From contig NZ_CP111063.1 in the NCBI RefSeq assembly GCF_026250525.1, positions 36,319 through 100,318 on the forward strand: 64,000 nt of DNA, in the 5' to 3' direction. The position numbers and the translations under genes were made by a program. Of this stretch, positions 38,292 to 47,888 are shown one piece after another (the stretch's first letter is position 1; every line of letters starts with the position of its first letter). A model generated the notes under the pieces. It was given only the letters and a program-made list of their open reading frames with translations, searched no databases and was not told the DNA's origin. Source of the DNA: Chondrinema litorale (GTDB lineage: Bacteria > Bacteroidota > Bacteroidia > Cytophagales > Flammeovirgaceae).

Positions 38292-39869
38292 TTATTCAAC
38301 ATCCCACCATAATCTGGTAGTTAATAAATCTGCTCCTTGCTCTGCAATTGCAGCTGCATAATTATCTGGATTACCAGATTGCTCACCAGTTGGGTAGATT
38401 AATCTTCTTGGAATAGTACCTCCAGTAACGTTACTGCTATAGTTAGTTGGAGTTAAAGTTGGGTAACCTAATCTTCTCCAGTTAGCATAAGCTTCGTAGT
38501 GGTTGAAGAAAGTAGCAGCCCAGTATTGCTCACCAATTAGCTCAAGCTTACCTTCATCTGATGCAGAAGCGAAGTCTAAACCTGTAATGTAAGCATCTAT
38601 AGTAGCTGCATCTAAAGCAAAGCCAGCATCGTAAGCTTCCCAGTTTGCAAGAGCTGCTGTAACACCATTAGTAAAGTGTTCTTCAACAGTTCCGCTTACG
38701 CTCCATCCTTTTAATATTGCTTCAGCTAACATAAATTCAGTTTCAGCATAAGTTTGGAAGAACATAGGATCGTCGTAATCGTACAGATCAGGATTTAAGA
38801 AAGAATAAACATCATCTCTTACGAAATCATCAGCACTTGCAACTAGTCCATCAGCTACAGCTTTTGTTGTGATTGTTTCAGAATCGTAACCATTTGGCAT
38901 ACCTTCTTGGTCTTCAGGAGTAGTGTTCCAAGTAGTAGCATCAAGGGGATTACCAATACCTCCAACAATAATCATTAAACGTGGATCATCATTTTCTTTC
39001 ATCCAGTTAACTAAAGTAGCACTTGGCTTAGCAGCAGCATATTCACCACCGTTTCCGTCAGCAAATACTTCAGAGTTACCATTTCTATTGATACCTTGTC
39101 CAGTAGTGTGTTCTATTTTAGCATTATCATTTAAAGATTCGAAAGTACCAGCTGAGTGGTTGTAAGCTTCTTCAAATACGCTTTTTGCAGTAGTTGGATC
39201 TACATTAGACATTCTTAAGGCAACTCTCATTAATAATGAGTTAGCAAATTTTTGCCATTGAGTAATGTCGCCACCATAAATAAGATCTTGAACACCAAGT
39301 CCATCAGCATCTGCGCTAAATGCATCTCTAGCTTCTTTTAAATCACTAATGATTAAGCTATAGATTTCGTCTTGTTGTTCGTAAGCTGGGAACCAGTTTT
39401 CTTGACCATCAAGACCTCTACCAGCTTGATTGTATGGTAGTGCACCGTATAGGTCAGTCATCCTGTGTAATGCAAATGTACGCATGATTAATGCAGCAGC
39501 GTAAGTATTTACATCTTCAGTACCTTCAGTTTGATCTACAACGTGAGTAAGGGTTTTGATAGCTCCAGGGTAGTTTGCATCCCAAAGTGCAGCGCTATAA
39601 CTAGTGTTGTATAAATATTTGTCACCAGACCAGTAAGTACCAAGGTGAGCAAAATGTTGGATCATAGTTGAAGAGTAAATGAAGTTACCTCTCCAGCTCT
39701 CATACCTCTCTCCTGATACTTTTAACATTCCGTATGATAAAAGATAATCAAAGTCGATTTCAAGAGAAGCATTCGGGTTCTCGTTTAGTTCGAGAAGCTT
39801 ATCATTATCACAAGCGGAAAAAACTAACATGCAAGAAGTTAAAACCGCAGCTATAAATTTATTTTTCAT
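38292..39869 (-). CDS. SusD/RagB nutrient-binding outer-membrane lipoprotein (second pair)
   Basis: A 525-residue lipoprotein of the SusD-like type with the longer N-terminal fold. The leader MKNKFIAAVLTSCMLVFSAC carries a lipobox with Cys20. Typical blocks are LLELNENPNASLEIDFDYLL, TYAAALIMRTFALHRMTDLY, LPYNQAGRGL, WQKFANSLLMRVALRMSNVD, PSATLVNWMKENDDPRLMII and MLAEAILKGWSVSGTVEEHF. It ends with YPTGEQSGNPDNYAAAIAEQ, as in this branch. It would capture the glycan for the SusC transporter encoded 20 bases upstream. The type differs from the first pair's SusD, so the two pairs are not a recent duplication. A GC-rich terminator follows downstream. Confidence 0.94.
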   Translation of the reverse strand: MKNKFIAAVLTSCMLVFSACDNDKLLELNENPNASLEIDFDYLLSYGMLKVSGERYESWRGNFIYSSTMIQHFAHLGTYWSGDKYLYNTSYSAALWDANYPGAIKTLTHVVDQTEGTEDVNTYAAALIMRTFALHRMTDLYGALPYNQAGRGLDGQENWFPAYEQQDEIYSLIISDLKEARDAFSADADGLGVQDLIYGGDITQWQKFANSLLMRVALRMSNVDPTTAKSVFEEAYNHSAGTFESLNDNAKIEHTTGQGINRNGNSEVFADGNGGEYAAAKPSATLVNWMKENDDPRLMIIVGGIGNPLDATTWNTTPEDQEGMPNGYDSETITTKAVADGLVASADDFVRDDVYSFLNPDLYDYDDPMFFQTYAETEFMLAEAILKGWSVSGTVEEHFTNGVTAALANWEAYDAGFALDAATIDAYITGLDFASASDEGKLELIGEQYWAATFFNHYEAYANWRRLGYPTLTPTNYSSNVTGGTIPRRLIYPTGEQSGNPDNYAAAIAEQGADLLTTRLWWDVE

Positions 39870-39889
39870 ACTTTATATTTTTATCTCAC

Positions 39890-42800
39890 TTAAAATGTTA
39901 ATGATAAATTAAATCCAAAGTTGCGAGTTGCTGGCATTGCAAAGTATTCTAAACCTTGAGTTCCTGCAGCGCTAGAGTAAGCAGATTCAGGATCGATGTT
40001 AGGAATATTTGACCAAAGAAGAAGCAAGTTTCTTCCTACAAATGACAAGCTAGCATTTTGAATTGGAGTGTTAGAAAGCAGAGATTTAGGTAGTGAGTAA
40101 CCTATTGATAATTGACGAAGTTTTGCAAAAGAAGCATCATATACAAAATTGTCCGTAATTTGACTATAGTAACTGTAGTAATCATCAATGTTTTCTGGAG
40201 CAATTTCTACTTCTAGTGCATTTCCATCAGTATCTACACCAGTTACAGTTAAACCAGTTTCTCTACCTACAAGAGTTTCTTGGTGTAAACCCCTTTGGTA
40301 AGCAACAACGTTAGTACCAGACATTAAAGAACCACCACTTCTCATATCAATTAAGAAATCGAATTTGAAGTTTTTGTATCTGAATGAGTTACTAAGACCA
40401 GCACTGAATGGTTGTCTACCTTGTCCTAAGATTTCATAGTCACCTCTTACTGCATAACCGTTTTCGTCGTATACTTTTTGACCGTTTATTACTTGTTGCT
40501 TGTAACCAGCAATTACACCTACAGGCTGTCCAACATAGTTTCTGATAGATTCTTGTTGCAATCTAGAGTTTCCTAAGTCTACGTAATTGATAGGTTCACC
40601 CTCAGCATCTACACCAAGGTTTTTAACTTCACTTATGTTGTTAGCTAAGTTTAATGTCACATCCCAAGAAAAATCCATTGTTTGCACTGGAGTAGCATTG
40701 ATCATTAATTCAATACCCTTGTTAGTTAACTCACCAACATTGATGTAAGTAGTACTAAATCCAGCAGTTGAAGAAATACTTGTTTCAAGGATATCGTCTT
40801 TAGTAGTTCTGTCATAGTAAGTGAAGTCAAAACCTAATCTGTTATTTAGGAATCTAACATCAAAACCAAGTTCAACCTCAGTTGTTAAGAATGGAGATAA
40901 CTGGCTGTTTGGAATAGAACTGTTTGTAATATCACCTAATACTGCGTCTCCGTGAGTAGTTTGGATACTGTAAGTTTGAGTAATAGAATAAGGATCTGGA
41001 TCACCACCACCAACTTGTGCCCAAGCAGCTCTTAATTTAGCGAAAGTAAATGCTGCTGGTAGTTCAACCATATCAGATAATACATAACTTAAACCAACAG
41101 ATGGGTAGAATACACTATTATCATCTGGTGATAATGTAGAAAATTGATCTTGTCTACCAGTTACGTTTAAGAAAAGGAAGCCTTTATAAGAGAAGTTAGC
41201 AGATCCAAAGATTGAGTTAATACCTTTTTCTTCAAGAGAGTAAGTATAAGTTTGGTTTTCTACGTTAGTTACTGAGTGGAAGAATGGGATACTTAAGTTA
41301 TCACCACCAATTCTTGTTGACTCGTAGCTTCTTCTCATTCTGTTACCACCAACTAATACATCAACTCCAATTTCACCAAATTGCTTAGAAGCACCGATTA
41401 AAAGGTCAGCATTATCTTCTCTTACTTTTAGAATAGTGTTGTTTACACTACCAGTAGATTTGTAAGCAGTACCATAACCTTCTACAGCTCTATACTCACC
41501 CGAAATTATATCTGTACCTAAACGACCTTGGATGTATAACCAATCTGTAATATCATATTTTAATGAAGCATTACCTAAAATTCTGTCTTTGTTATCAATT
41601 CTTTCGAATTGGTAAGCTGCCCAGTAAGGGTTTTGAGTATAAATTTCTTGGTTATGCTGTAATTCAACACCATCTTCGTTAGCACCTAATTTACCAGTTG
41701 GACCTTTTAAGTCTTCGAAAGAGATAGTATTTGGCATTACCAAGACTGCAAAGTTTGCGTTACCTGGAGAGTCAGAAAGTCTTGGTCTGTTTTCTGCAGT
41801 TTCTTTAGAGTACTGAGCAGAAATTTTAGTAGAAAGCTTACCAAATTTACCACCAAGATTCGTGTTTAACATTCTTCTCTTGAAACCAGAGTTTGGCATT
41901 ACGTCTTCGTTCTGTAAATCTGAAGCAGAAACACGGAAGTTGAAGTTTTCATTACCACCTGATAATCCTAATGTATTGGTTAAAGTATACCCAGTTCTGT
42001 AGAAATCATTAAGTCCTTCACCGTTGTCTGAGTATGGTCTTTCAACACCATCAAACTGAATTACGTTTGATCCATCTAATCTACCACCCCAAGATTGAGA
42101 ACCACCTTGTAGTGCTACATCAACGTTAGAAGGTTTGTTACCATTAATACCATGACCAAACTCAGTTTGGAAATCAGTCATGTCATTTACTCTGTCTAAA
42201 GTAAAGTTAGAATTGAAAGTTACACCAACACCTTTACGGCTAGTACCAGTTTTAGTAGTAATAAGAATTACACCGTTAGAAGCACGAGAACCATAAAGAG
42301 CAGAAGCAGTAGCACCTTTCAATACAGAGATACTTTCGATATCGTCTGGGTTGATAGATGACATACCATCACCATTATCGTTACCACCCCACATACTTGC
42401 AGAACCAAGGTTTGAGTTATCCATTGGCACACCGTTGATAACATATAAAGGTTGGTCATTACCACCTAATGAAGAACCACCACGAATAACAACTCTAGAA
42501 GAACCAGCAGCACCAGTAGCAGGAGGTGAAACGTTAACACCAGCAACTTTACCAGAAAGTGCGCTACCTAAGTTTATAGTTCTAGACTCAGTAAATTCTT
42601 TACCAGAAACCTGAGTAACTGAATAACCTAAAGCTTTTTTCTCTTTCTCAAGACCGAAAGCTGTTACAACTACCTCTTCAAGTTGTTGCATGTCAGGTTC
42701 TAGATTTACATTAATAGTAGACTGGCTACCTACTGCAATACTTTGAGTAATAAAACCGATGTATGAGAACTGTAATACATCTTCACTGTTTGCCTGGAGG

Positions 42801-42982
42801 GTGAAGTTTCCATCCAGATCTGTTGTGGTACCGCGATTGCTACCTTCAACAACAATACTTACACCTGGCAAAGGTTCATTATCCTCCGCCCCGGTTACTT
42901 TTCCTGTAATGACGCTCTGTGCGAGGACAGCTTGTCCAAAAGTCACTAGAAACATCAGACTAATAAGTAAGCCTTTCTTCAT
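39890..42982 (-). CDS. SusC-like TonB-dependent outer-membrane transporter (second pair)
   Basis: A 1030-residue SusC/RagA-type transporter. A signal peptide ends near AVLAQ (about residue 22), then a carboxypeptidase-D-like domain (VITGKVTGAEDNEPLPGVSI), the signature LEEVVVTAFGLEKEKKALGY and a plug with VVIRGGSSLGGNDQPLYVIN and SISVLKGATASALYGSRASN. The barrel ends in SLTF. It is expected to import the glycan bound by the SusD partner encoded just downstream. The GH92 and GH130 genes further along the same strand suggest a mannose-containing oligosaccharide. The divergent DeoR gene starts 235 bases away and is the obvious regulator. Confidence 0.95.
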   Translation of the reverse strand: MKKGLLISLMFLVTFGQAVLAQSVITGKVTGAEDNEPLPGVSIVVEGSNRGTTTDLDGNFTLQANSEDVLQFSYIGFITQSIAVGSQSTINVNLEPDMQQLEEVVVTAFGLEKEKKALGYSVTQVSGKEFTESRTINLGSALSGKVAGVNVSPPATGAAGSSRVVIRGGSSLGGNDQPLYVINGVPMDNSNLGSASMWGGNDNGDGMSSINPDDIESISVLKGATASALYGSRASNGVILITTKTGTSRKGVGVTFNSNFTLDRVNDMTDFQTEFGHGINGNKPSNVDVALQGGSQSWGGRLDGSNVIQFDGVERPYSDNGEGLNDFYRTGYTLTNTLGLSGGNENFNFRVSASDLQNEDVMPNSGFKRRMLNTNLGGKFGKLSTKISAQYSKETAENRPRLSDSPGNANFAVLVMPNTISFEDLKGPTGKLGANEDGVELQHNQEIYTQNPYWAAYQFERIDNKDRILGNASLKYDITDWLYIQGRLGTDIISGEYRAVEGYGTAYKSTGSVNNTILKVREDNADLLIGASKQFGEIGVDVLVGGNRMRRSYESTRIGGDNLSIPFFHSVTNVENQTYTYSLEEKGINSIFGSANFSYKGFLFLNVTGRQDQFSTLSPDDNSVFYPSVGLSYVLSDMVELPAAFTFAKLRAAWAQVGGGDPDPYSITQTYSIQTTHGDAVLGDITNSSIPNSQLSPFLTTEVELGFDVRFLNNRLGFDFTYYDRTTKDDILETSISSTAGFSTTYINVGELTNKGIELMINATPVQTMDFSWDVTLNLANNISEVKNLGVDAEGEPINYVDLGNSRLQQESIRNYVGQPVGVIAGYKQQVINGQKVYDENGYAVRGDYEILGQGRQPFSAGLSNSFRYKNFKFDFLIDMRSGGSLMSGTNVVAYQRGLHQETLVGRETGLTVTGVDTDGNALEVEIAPENIDDYYSYYSQITDNFVYDASFAKLRQLSIGYSLPKSLLSNTPIQNASLSFVGRNLLLLWSNIPNIDPESAYSSAAGTQGLEYFAMPATRNFGFNLSLTF

Positions 42983-43217
42983 ATTAGAAAAATTAATTGA
43001 TTAAAAAGATCAAAAACATGCACAAGTAAGGCATATTCTTTCAATTATCAAAGCAAATCGCGTAAAAAAACTGCAAAAATGTGCGCGAACACACTAAAAA
43101 TATTGCACAACTCAGGCAGAAATACTCCTTTTCCGGCAAAAAACGCTTGTAATTGTTTGGTGGAATATTTTTTTTTCGTGAAATTGAAAATGAAAAACAT
43201 CTTGCTTCAGTAATATA

Positions 43218-43973
43218 ATGTTCATGCAAAAGGAGGAAAGACACCATTATATAATAGAAGAACTTCGGACTTATAATAAGGTAAAGTCAATAGATTTAAG
43301 CGAAAAGCTTAAGGTATCAGAAGATACTATTAGAAGAGATTTAAAGGAATTAGCAGATAAAGGCCAACTTAAAAAAGTACATGGTGGAGCTATGTCAAGC
43401 TCTTTTTCCTCTTTTCAATCATCACTTAATAATATATATGCTCATAGCAGTAAAGTTAAGATTGTAAAAAAAGCACTTTCACTTATAGAAGATGATCAGG
43501 TAATTATAATAGATGGAGGCACTACTAACTACGAACTTGCCAAAATCCTTCCTTTAGATTTAAAAGCCACTGTTTTTACCAATGCATTATCTGTTGCACT
43601 AGTTTTATGTAACCACCCAGACTTAGAAGTTTGTTTATTGGGAGGAAAGCTGCACAAACAGTCAAACCTTACTATTGGTTTAGATGTAATAAATTACCTT
43701 TCTGAAATACATGCAGATATTTGTTTTCTGGGTATTAGTGGATTACATACTAAAATCGGTATTACTGAAAACGATAGAGAAGAAGCAATTACCAAAAGAG
43801 CAATGATTGCCCGCAGTAATAAAGTAGTTTCCCTTTCAATCTCCGAAAAGCTTGGCAAAATACAGCCTTTTAAAGTTGAAACGATTGATCATTTAGATGT
43901 ACTTGTTACTGAGTTAGATGCAGAACATCCATCTTTAATTCCTTTTAGAAGATCAGGCATAGAAACACTTTAA
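43218..43973 (+). CDS. DeoR/GlpR-family transcriptional regulator
   Basis: A 251-residue regulator. The N-terminal winged helix-turn-helix has the DeoR signature (YNKVKSIDLSEKLKVSEDTI, then RRDLKELADKGQLKKVHGGA). The C-terminal DeoR sensor domain, a relative of sugar-phosphate isomerases, shows IIIDGGTTNYELAKILP, TNALSVALVLCNHPDLEV, LLGGKLHKQSNLTIGLDV and ADICFLGISGLHTKIGITEN. Repressors of this family are released by phosphorylated sugars. It is divergent from the second SusC gene and upstream of the GH92 fragment, so it probably controls the mannoside locus, with a mannose or fructose phosphate as inducer; this is inference. The start could be the second Met, at 43224. Confidence 0.94.
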   Translation: MFMQKEERHHYIIEELRTYNKVKSIDLSEKLKVSEDTIRRDLKELADKGQLKKVHGGAMSSSFSSFQSSLNNIYAHSSKVKIVKKALSLIEDDQVIIIDGGTTNYELAKILPLDLKATVFTNALSVALVLCNHPDLEVCLLGGKLHKQSNLTIGLDVINYLSEIHADICFLGISGLHTKIGITENDREEAITKRAMIARSNKVVSLSISEKLGKIQPFKVETIDHLDVLVTELDAEHPSLIPFRRSGIETL

Positions 43974-44204
43974 TTATTATAAGCAATTTAATTTTTGCCT
44001 GAAAATCAATTTAAAGTTTACAATTCCTTAAAACAAGCTAGCTTTTCTTATGATTTTTTTAAAATTTCACCGGAAAAGCGAGTTTTTCCATTGTCTATTC
44101 TAAAAAATTTAGTAATATTTGCAGGTTTATTGTTAAATTCATGCAGATTCTTTCAAGAAAAATGCAGGAATTGACTATACTACCCCTATATAACCAGTTA
44201 TAAA

Positions 44205-45368
44205 TTGAAAACACTACTACCCTGTACACTTAAATTAAAGGTATTTATACTTTTAATTGCAGGAGTAAATTTTGTATCCTGCACTAATCACGAAAATGCA
44301 GAAGCCACTCACCCAGATGAGGACGTAACAAGATATGTCAATCCGAATTTAGGCCCTATTGATGGCAAGTGGTTTTTTTACTCTCCTGCAGCATTGCCTT
44401 TCGGCATGGCTAAACTCAGTCCTTACACTAATTCTTTAGGAAATGTTGGTTCATCGCTTCCAGCCGGATATGATGATACACATACTTCTATTGAAGGTTT
44501 TGGGCACATGCACGAATTCCAAATTGGAGGTCTACTCATTATGCCAACTACTGGCAAAATAGTTACCTCACCCGGAAGTCTTAAAATACCAGATGCTGGC
44601 TACAGAAGCCGGTTTGAGAAAAGAGAAGAAATAGCCACTACAGGTTATTATGCTGTAAAGCTGAAAGACTACGATATAGAAGCCGAGCTAACTGCTACAA
44701 AAAATGTGGGTTTACACAGGTATACATTCCCAGCTTCTTCAGATTCACATATATTATTTGATATTGGTCGCAAGCAAGGTGAGCGTAATAGTATGATAGA
44801 TGCCAGTGCAAAGATGATATCTGATACAGAATTAGAAGGTTGCATTGAGACGTATCCTGATTATAACCAACTACACGACCCTGAAAAACATGTAAAAATG
44901 TTTTTTGCAGCACGTTTAAGTAAAGCACCAAAAGAAGTTGGCAGTTTTAATAAGACTGGTTACACCTCTGGCAATACCCAAACAGACAAGACTGAAAACG
45001 GACTCATTTTTACTTTCTCCACTGTTAAAAACGAAGAAATAGAAATGCAGGTAAGCCTTTCATTTACAAGTACCGAAAGTGCTTGGCTCAATATGCAAAA
45101 AGAAACAGCTCATATCAATTTTGATCAGGCACGTGAAAATGCAAGAGCAGCATGGCAAAATGTACTCTCTAGAGTACAGGTTTCGGGAGGTACAAAAGAA
45201 GATAAAGTTAAATTCTACACTGGCTTGTATCATGCGGTTTTGGGAAGAGGGATAAAAGACCAACTAAATGGACAAAACCTAATAAATTATAAAGGCACTA
45301 TGCAATTTTCGTCTGAAGAGATGACTAGTAGTGAGTTGAAAAAAGAAAAAATGGTGCCGCAAACCTGA
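44205..45368 (+). pseudogene. Truncated GH92 alpha-mannosidase (N-terminal domain only)
   Basis: A 387-codon frame encodes the first half of a GH92 protein: lipoprotein leader (MKTLLPCTLKLKVFILLIAG, lipobox VSC), VTRYVNPNLGPIDGKWFFYS, LPFGMAKLSPYTNSLGN, GFGHMHEFQIGGLLIMPTTG and the start of the helical barrel, VKFYTGLYHAVLGRGIKDQ. It then runs into unrelated sequence and stops. The barrel with the catalytic Glu and Asp residues is missing; full GH92 proteins exceed 700 residues. The only possible start in frame is TTG at 44205, since a stop lies just upstream and no ATG precedes the leader. A truncated gene is the simplest reading; it is not a copy of the intact GH92 in the window, whose N-terminus differs. 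Confidence 0.85.
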
Positions 45369-45720
45369 GTTTTTCATAATTATAAAATCTCTGTTTATTA
45401 AATAATAAAGTGCAAACAAATCAATCCGAATTGCACAATCATATCACTCAGATATGAAAATGAAATCCACTAAATATTTTCATGTATACCCAGAAAAATT
45501 GTGCTATCAAATTGGAAGATAGTGTAGCAGATTTTTTTCTAAAAGTGGTAATATTATACTAGCTGTAAGTATAAATCTATTAACAAAACAAGCTAAACGT
45601 TAGGCAAATTAGGCTGTGACTATACTTAAGATGTACGTAAGATAATCACTTATAAACATTAATTTTTTAATTAATTATTATTTGGTTTAATAAGCCGAAT
45701 GATACTTATCAGGCTAAGGG
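45369..45720. other. Intergenic gap without recognisable gene
   Basis: These 352 bases hold no credible coding frame and no trace of the missing GH92 barrel that I can read. Two weak inverted repeats occur: GTGCAA/TTGCAC around 45411-45436 and ATGAAAAT (45454-45461) with ATTTTCAT (45476-45483). Neither has a T-run, so I do not call a terminator. Confidence 0.5.
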
Positions 45721-46290
45721 ATGGATATTAGTATTGCAGTTATAAAAGATAGAAGAATTGAGCAAATTCTTGAAAAAAATGGCTATAACATTAAACAAGT
45801 GAAAATTTATTACAGCCCATTTTCAGGTTGGCTAGTAGATTTGCTTATTTTATTTATACTTCAACTAGTTATTGCAATATACTTACTCCCTTATAAGTAT
45901 ATTTATTTTTACTCTACGTATTTTGCTTTATATATCATAGCATCATATTTAATTTCAGCCTTTTTAAATAACTCTTTTGTAACCACCAAAACAGAGTTAA
46001 TAGTAATTAATCCTAACTTTCCTTTTCAAAAATTTACTAGTTATAGTACTATCAATATTCAGCAAGTGAGCATTGGTAATTCTAAATGGAAATATTTAAA
46101 CTGGTTGTTCTTACAGTTTTCTGGAAATTATATTCAGATAGTAGATAAAAAGAAGAGCACAAAGTATTTCTGTACTTCTTTAGCACTCGATGCTTGGGAC
46201 GACAACCTTGCTCAAAGGTCAGTCGATAGCTTTTTAAGCCATTTTCAAAAAATGAATGTATCTACCAATTTATTGGTTCACAAGAAGTAA
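45721..46290 (+). CDS. Small two-helix membrane protein, function unknown
   Basis: A 189-residue protein I do not recognise. Residues about 38-60 (WLVDLLILFILQLVIAIYLL) and 64-85 (YFYSTYFALYIIASYLISAF) are membrane helices. The N-terminus looks cytoplasmic and basic. After the helices comes a beta-rich region (FVTTKTELIVINPNFPFQKF, YSTINIQQVSIGNSKW, NYIQIVDKKKSTKYFC) that resembles bacterial PH-like membrane-anchored domains, then a short C-terminal helix. The layout of two helices followed by a PH-like domain is common among uncharacterised bacterial proteins. It stands alone, with about 350 bases upstream and 145 bases downstream to the next gene. Function is unknown; the fold guess is weak. 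Confidence 0.65.
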   Translation: MDISIAVIKDRRIEQILEKNGYNIKQVKIYYSPFSGWLVDLLILFILQLVIAIYLLPYKYIYFYSTYFALYIIASYLISAFLNNSFVTTKTELIVINPNFPFQKFTSYSTINIQQVSIGNSKWKYLNWLFLQFSGNYIQIVDKKKSTKYFCTSLALDAWDDNLAQRSVDSFLSHFQKMNVSTNLLVHKK

Positions 46291-46434
46291 TTTTAAAAAT
46301 ACACCACTTTTAGTGTAAATTATTCAAAATACTGGATACAATTTTGTGATAATTTAAATCTTTATGATAGCCTGCTTTTGATTTCACATTAAGTGTAGGT
46401 AATTTAACAGGCTCATTAAAAATTGTATCCATTT

Positions 46435-47877
46435 ATGAAAAAATTGTACTTTTTAGTTTTACTGGAATTTATTTCAGTTTGTGCATTTGCACAAAAAAAG
46501 CCAAAGATCGATGCAAACAAGAAAGCGGTAATTGCTTCTTTGGATGGTAAATTTGACGAATTAACTGAACTAAGCGACAAAATTTGGTCGTACGAAGAAA
46601 TTGCATTTCAAGAAACAAAATCAGCCGAAGCACTAGTCGCATACGCTAAGGCACAAGGTTTTGCTGTAAAAACCGGAGTAGCAGATATTCCAACAGCATT
46701 TATTGCAGAATATGGTTCTGGTGAGCCTATCATCGGAATTATGGGTGAGTTTGATGCACTTCCAGGCTTATCTCAAAAAACAGTTCCTACAAAAGACCCA
46801 CTTAACGAAGGAAAACCCGGACATGGTTGTGGTCACAATCTTTTCGGTGTGGCTTCTCTCGGTGCAGCTACTGCCATTAAAGAACTAATAGAAGAAGGAA
46901 AACTAAAAGGAACAGTAAGATTTTACGGTACTCCTGCAGAAGAGAAATTCTTTGGTAAACTTTGGATGATTAGAGCCGGACTTTTTGACGATTTAGATGT
47001 AATGATGGACTGGCACCCAAGTGCCGATACAAAGGCAGATGTACAAAGCTCATTGGCTTTAGTTGATTTTATGGTAGAGTTTTACGGTCAAGCAGCACAC
47101 GCTTCTGCTGATCCTTGGAATGGTAGAAGTGCTTCTGATGCTTTAGAATTGTATACCACAGGTATTAATTACTACCGTGAGCACATTAAACCAACTGTAA
47201 GAATTCACTACCACATACAAGATGGTGGTAAAGTAGTAAATGTGGTACCTGATTATTCACGTATTTGGACGAGAGTAAGAGATACCAAAAGAGAAGGTAT
47301 GGATGTAGTTTGGAAACAAGTGGAAAGAATTGCGGAAGGTGCAGCTATAATGGCAAATGTAGATTACAAGATTTCATTAATCTCTGGTATACACGAAGTA
47401 TTACCAAACAGAGCAGGTGGAACGGCTATGCAATCTAACTTAGAATATTTAGGAGAAATCTCTTATACTAATGAAGAAGTAGAATACGCAAAAGGTATCC
47501 AAAGAGCAACTGGCAAACCAGAAGTTGGTATGGATATGAAGATTAATCCGCTAGAAGAAACCAAAGAACACCCAGGCGGTGGCTCAACTGATGCTGGTGA
47601 TGTTAGCTGGGTAGTTCCAACGATTAGATTGGGAGTTACCACTGCACCAAAAGGAACTCCTTGGCATAGCTGGGCAGTAGTGGCTTGTGGTGGAATGTCT
47701 ATCGGGCACAAGGGGATGGTGTATGCAGCTAAAGCACTTTCTATGACAATGGTTGATCTTTTCGAAAATGAGAAACTAAGAGATGAAGTAAAGGCTGAGT
47801 ACAAAGAAAGAAAAGGCGATTACGAATATAAAGGAATAGTACCAGACGGGCCTCCACCATTAAATGGTTTAGAATAA
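46435..47877 (+). CDS. Exported M20-family amidohydrolase (AbgB-like)
   Basis: About 480 residues from the ATG at 46435; the open frame extends upstream to a TTG, but the ATG opens a clean signal peptide MKKLYFLVLLEFISVCAFAQ. The M20D metal-binding blocks are present: GIMGEFDALPGLSQ, GHGCGHNLFGVASLGAA, YGTPAEEKFFGKLWMIRAG and MDWHPS, with GQAAHASADPWNGRSASDAL in the dimerisation domain and HPGGGSTDAGDVSWVVPTIR near the C-terminus. This matches AbgB-type aminobenzoyl-glutamate hydrolases and related aminoacylases. The exported location suggests a scavenging role for acylated amino acids or peptides. It is followed, after about 12 bases, by the left end of an IS630-type element, so any downstream operon partner was separated. 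Confidence 0.93.
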   Translation: MKKLYFLVLLEFISVCAFAQKKPKIDANKKAVIASLDGKFDELTELSDKIWSYEEIAFQETKSAEALVAYAKAQGFAVKTGVADIPTAFIAEYGSGEPIIGIMGEFDALPGLSQKTVPTKDPLNEGKPGHGCGHNLFGVASLGAATAIKELIEEGKLKGTVRFYGTPAEEKFFGKLWMIRAGLFDDLDVMMDWHPSADTKADVQSSLALVDFMVEFYGQAAHASADPWNGRSASDALELYTTGINYYREHIKPTVRIHYHIQDGGKVVNVVPDYSRIWTRVRDTKREGMDVVWKQVERIAEGAAIMANVDYKISLISGIHEVLPNRAGGTAMQSNLEYLGEISYTNEEVEYAKGIQRATGKPEVGMDMKINPLEETKEHPGGGSTDAGDVSWVVPTIRLGVTTAPKGTPWHSWAVVACGGMSIGHKGMVYAAKALSMTMVDLFENEKLRDEVKAEYKERKGDYEYKGIVPDGPPPLNGLE

Positions 47878-47888
47878 AATTTTTAAAT

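Noticed and set aside
42351..42614. Long open frames antisense to the susC, susD, GH92 and M28 genes
   Set aside because: They mirror strongly coding frames, have no recognisable domains and vanish outside them; they are shadows of real genes.
43128..44078. Shared CCGGAAAAG 9-mer on both sides of the DeoR gene (43128-43136 reverse strand, 44070-44078) as its operator
   Set aside because: Only nine bases match, with no dyad and different surroundings; too weak to call.
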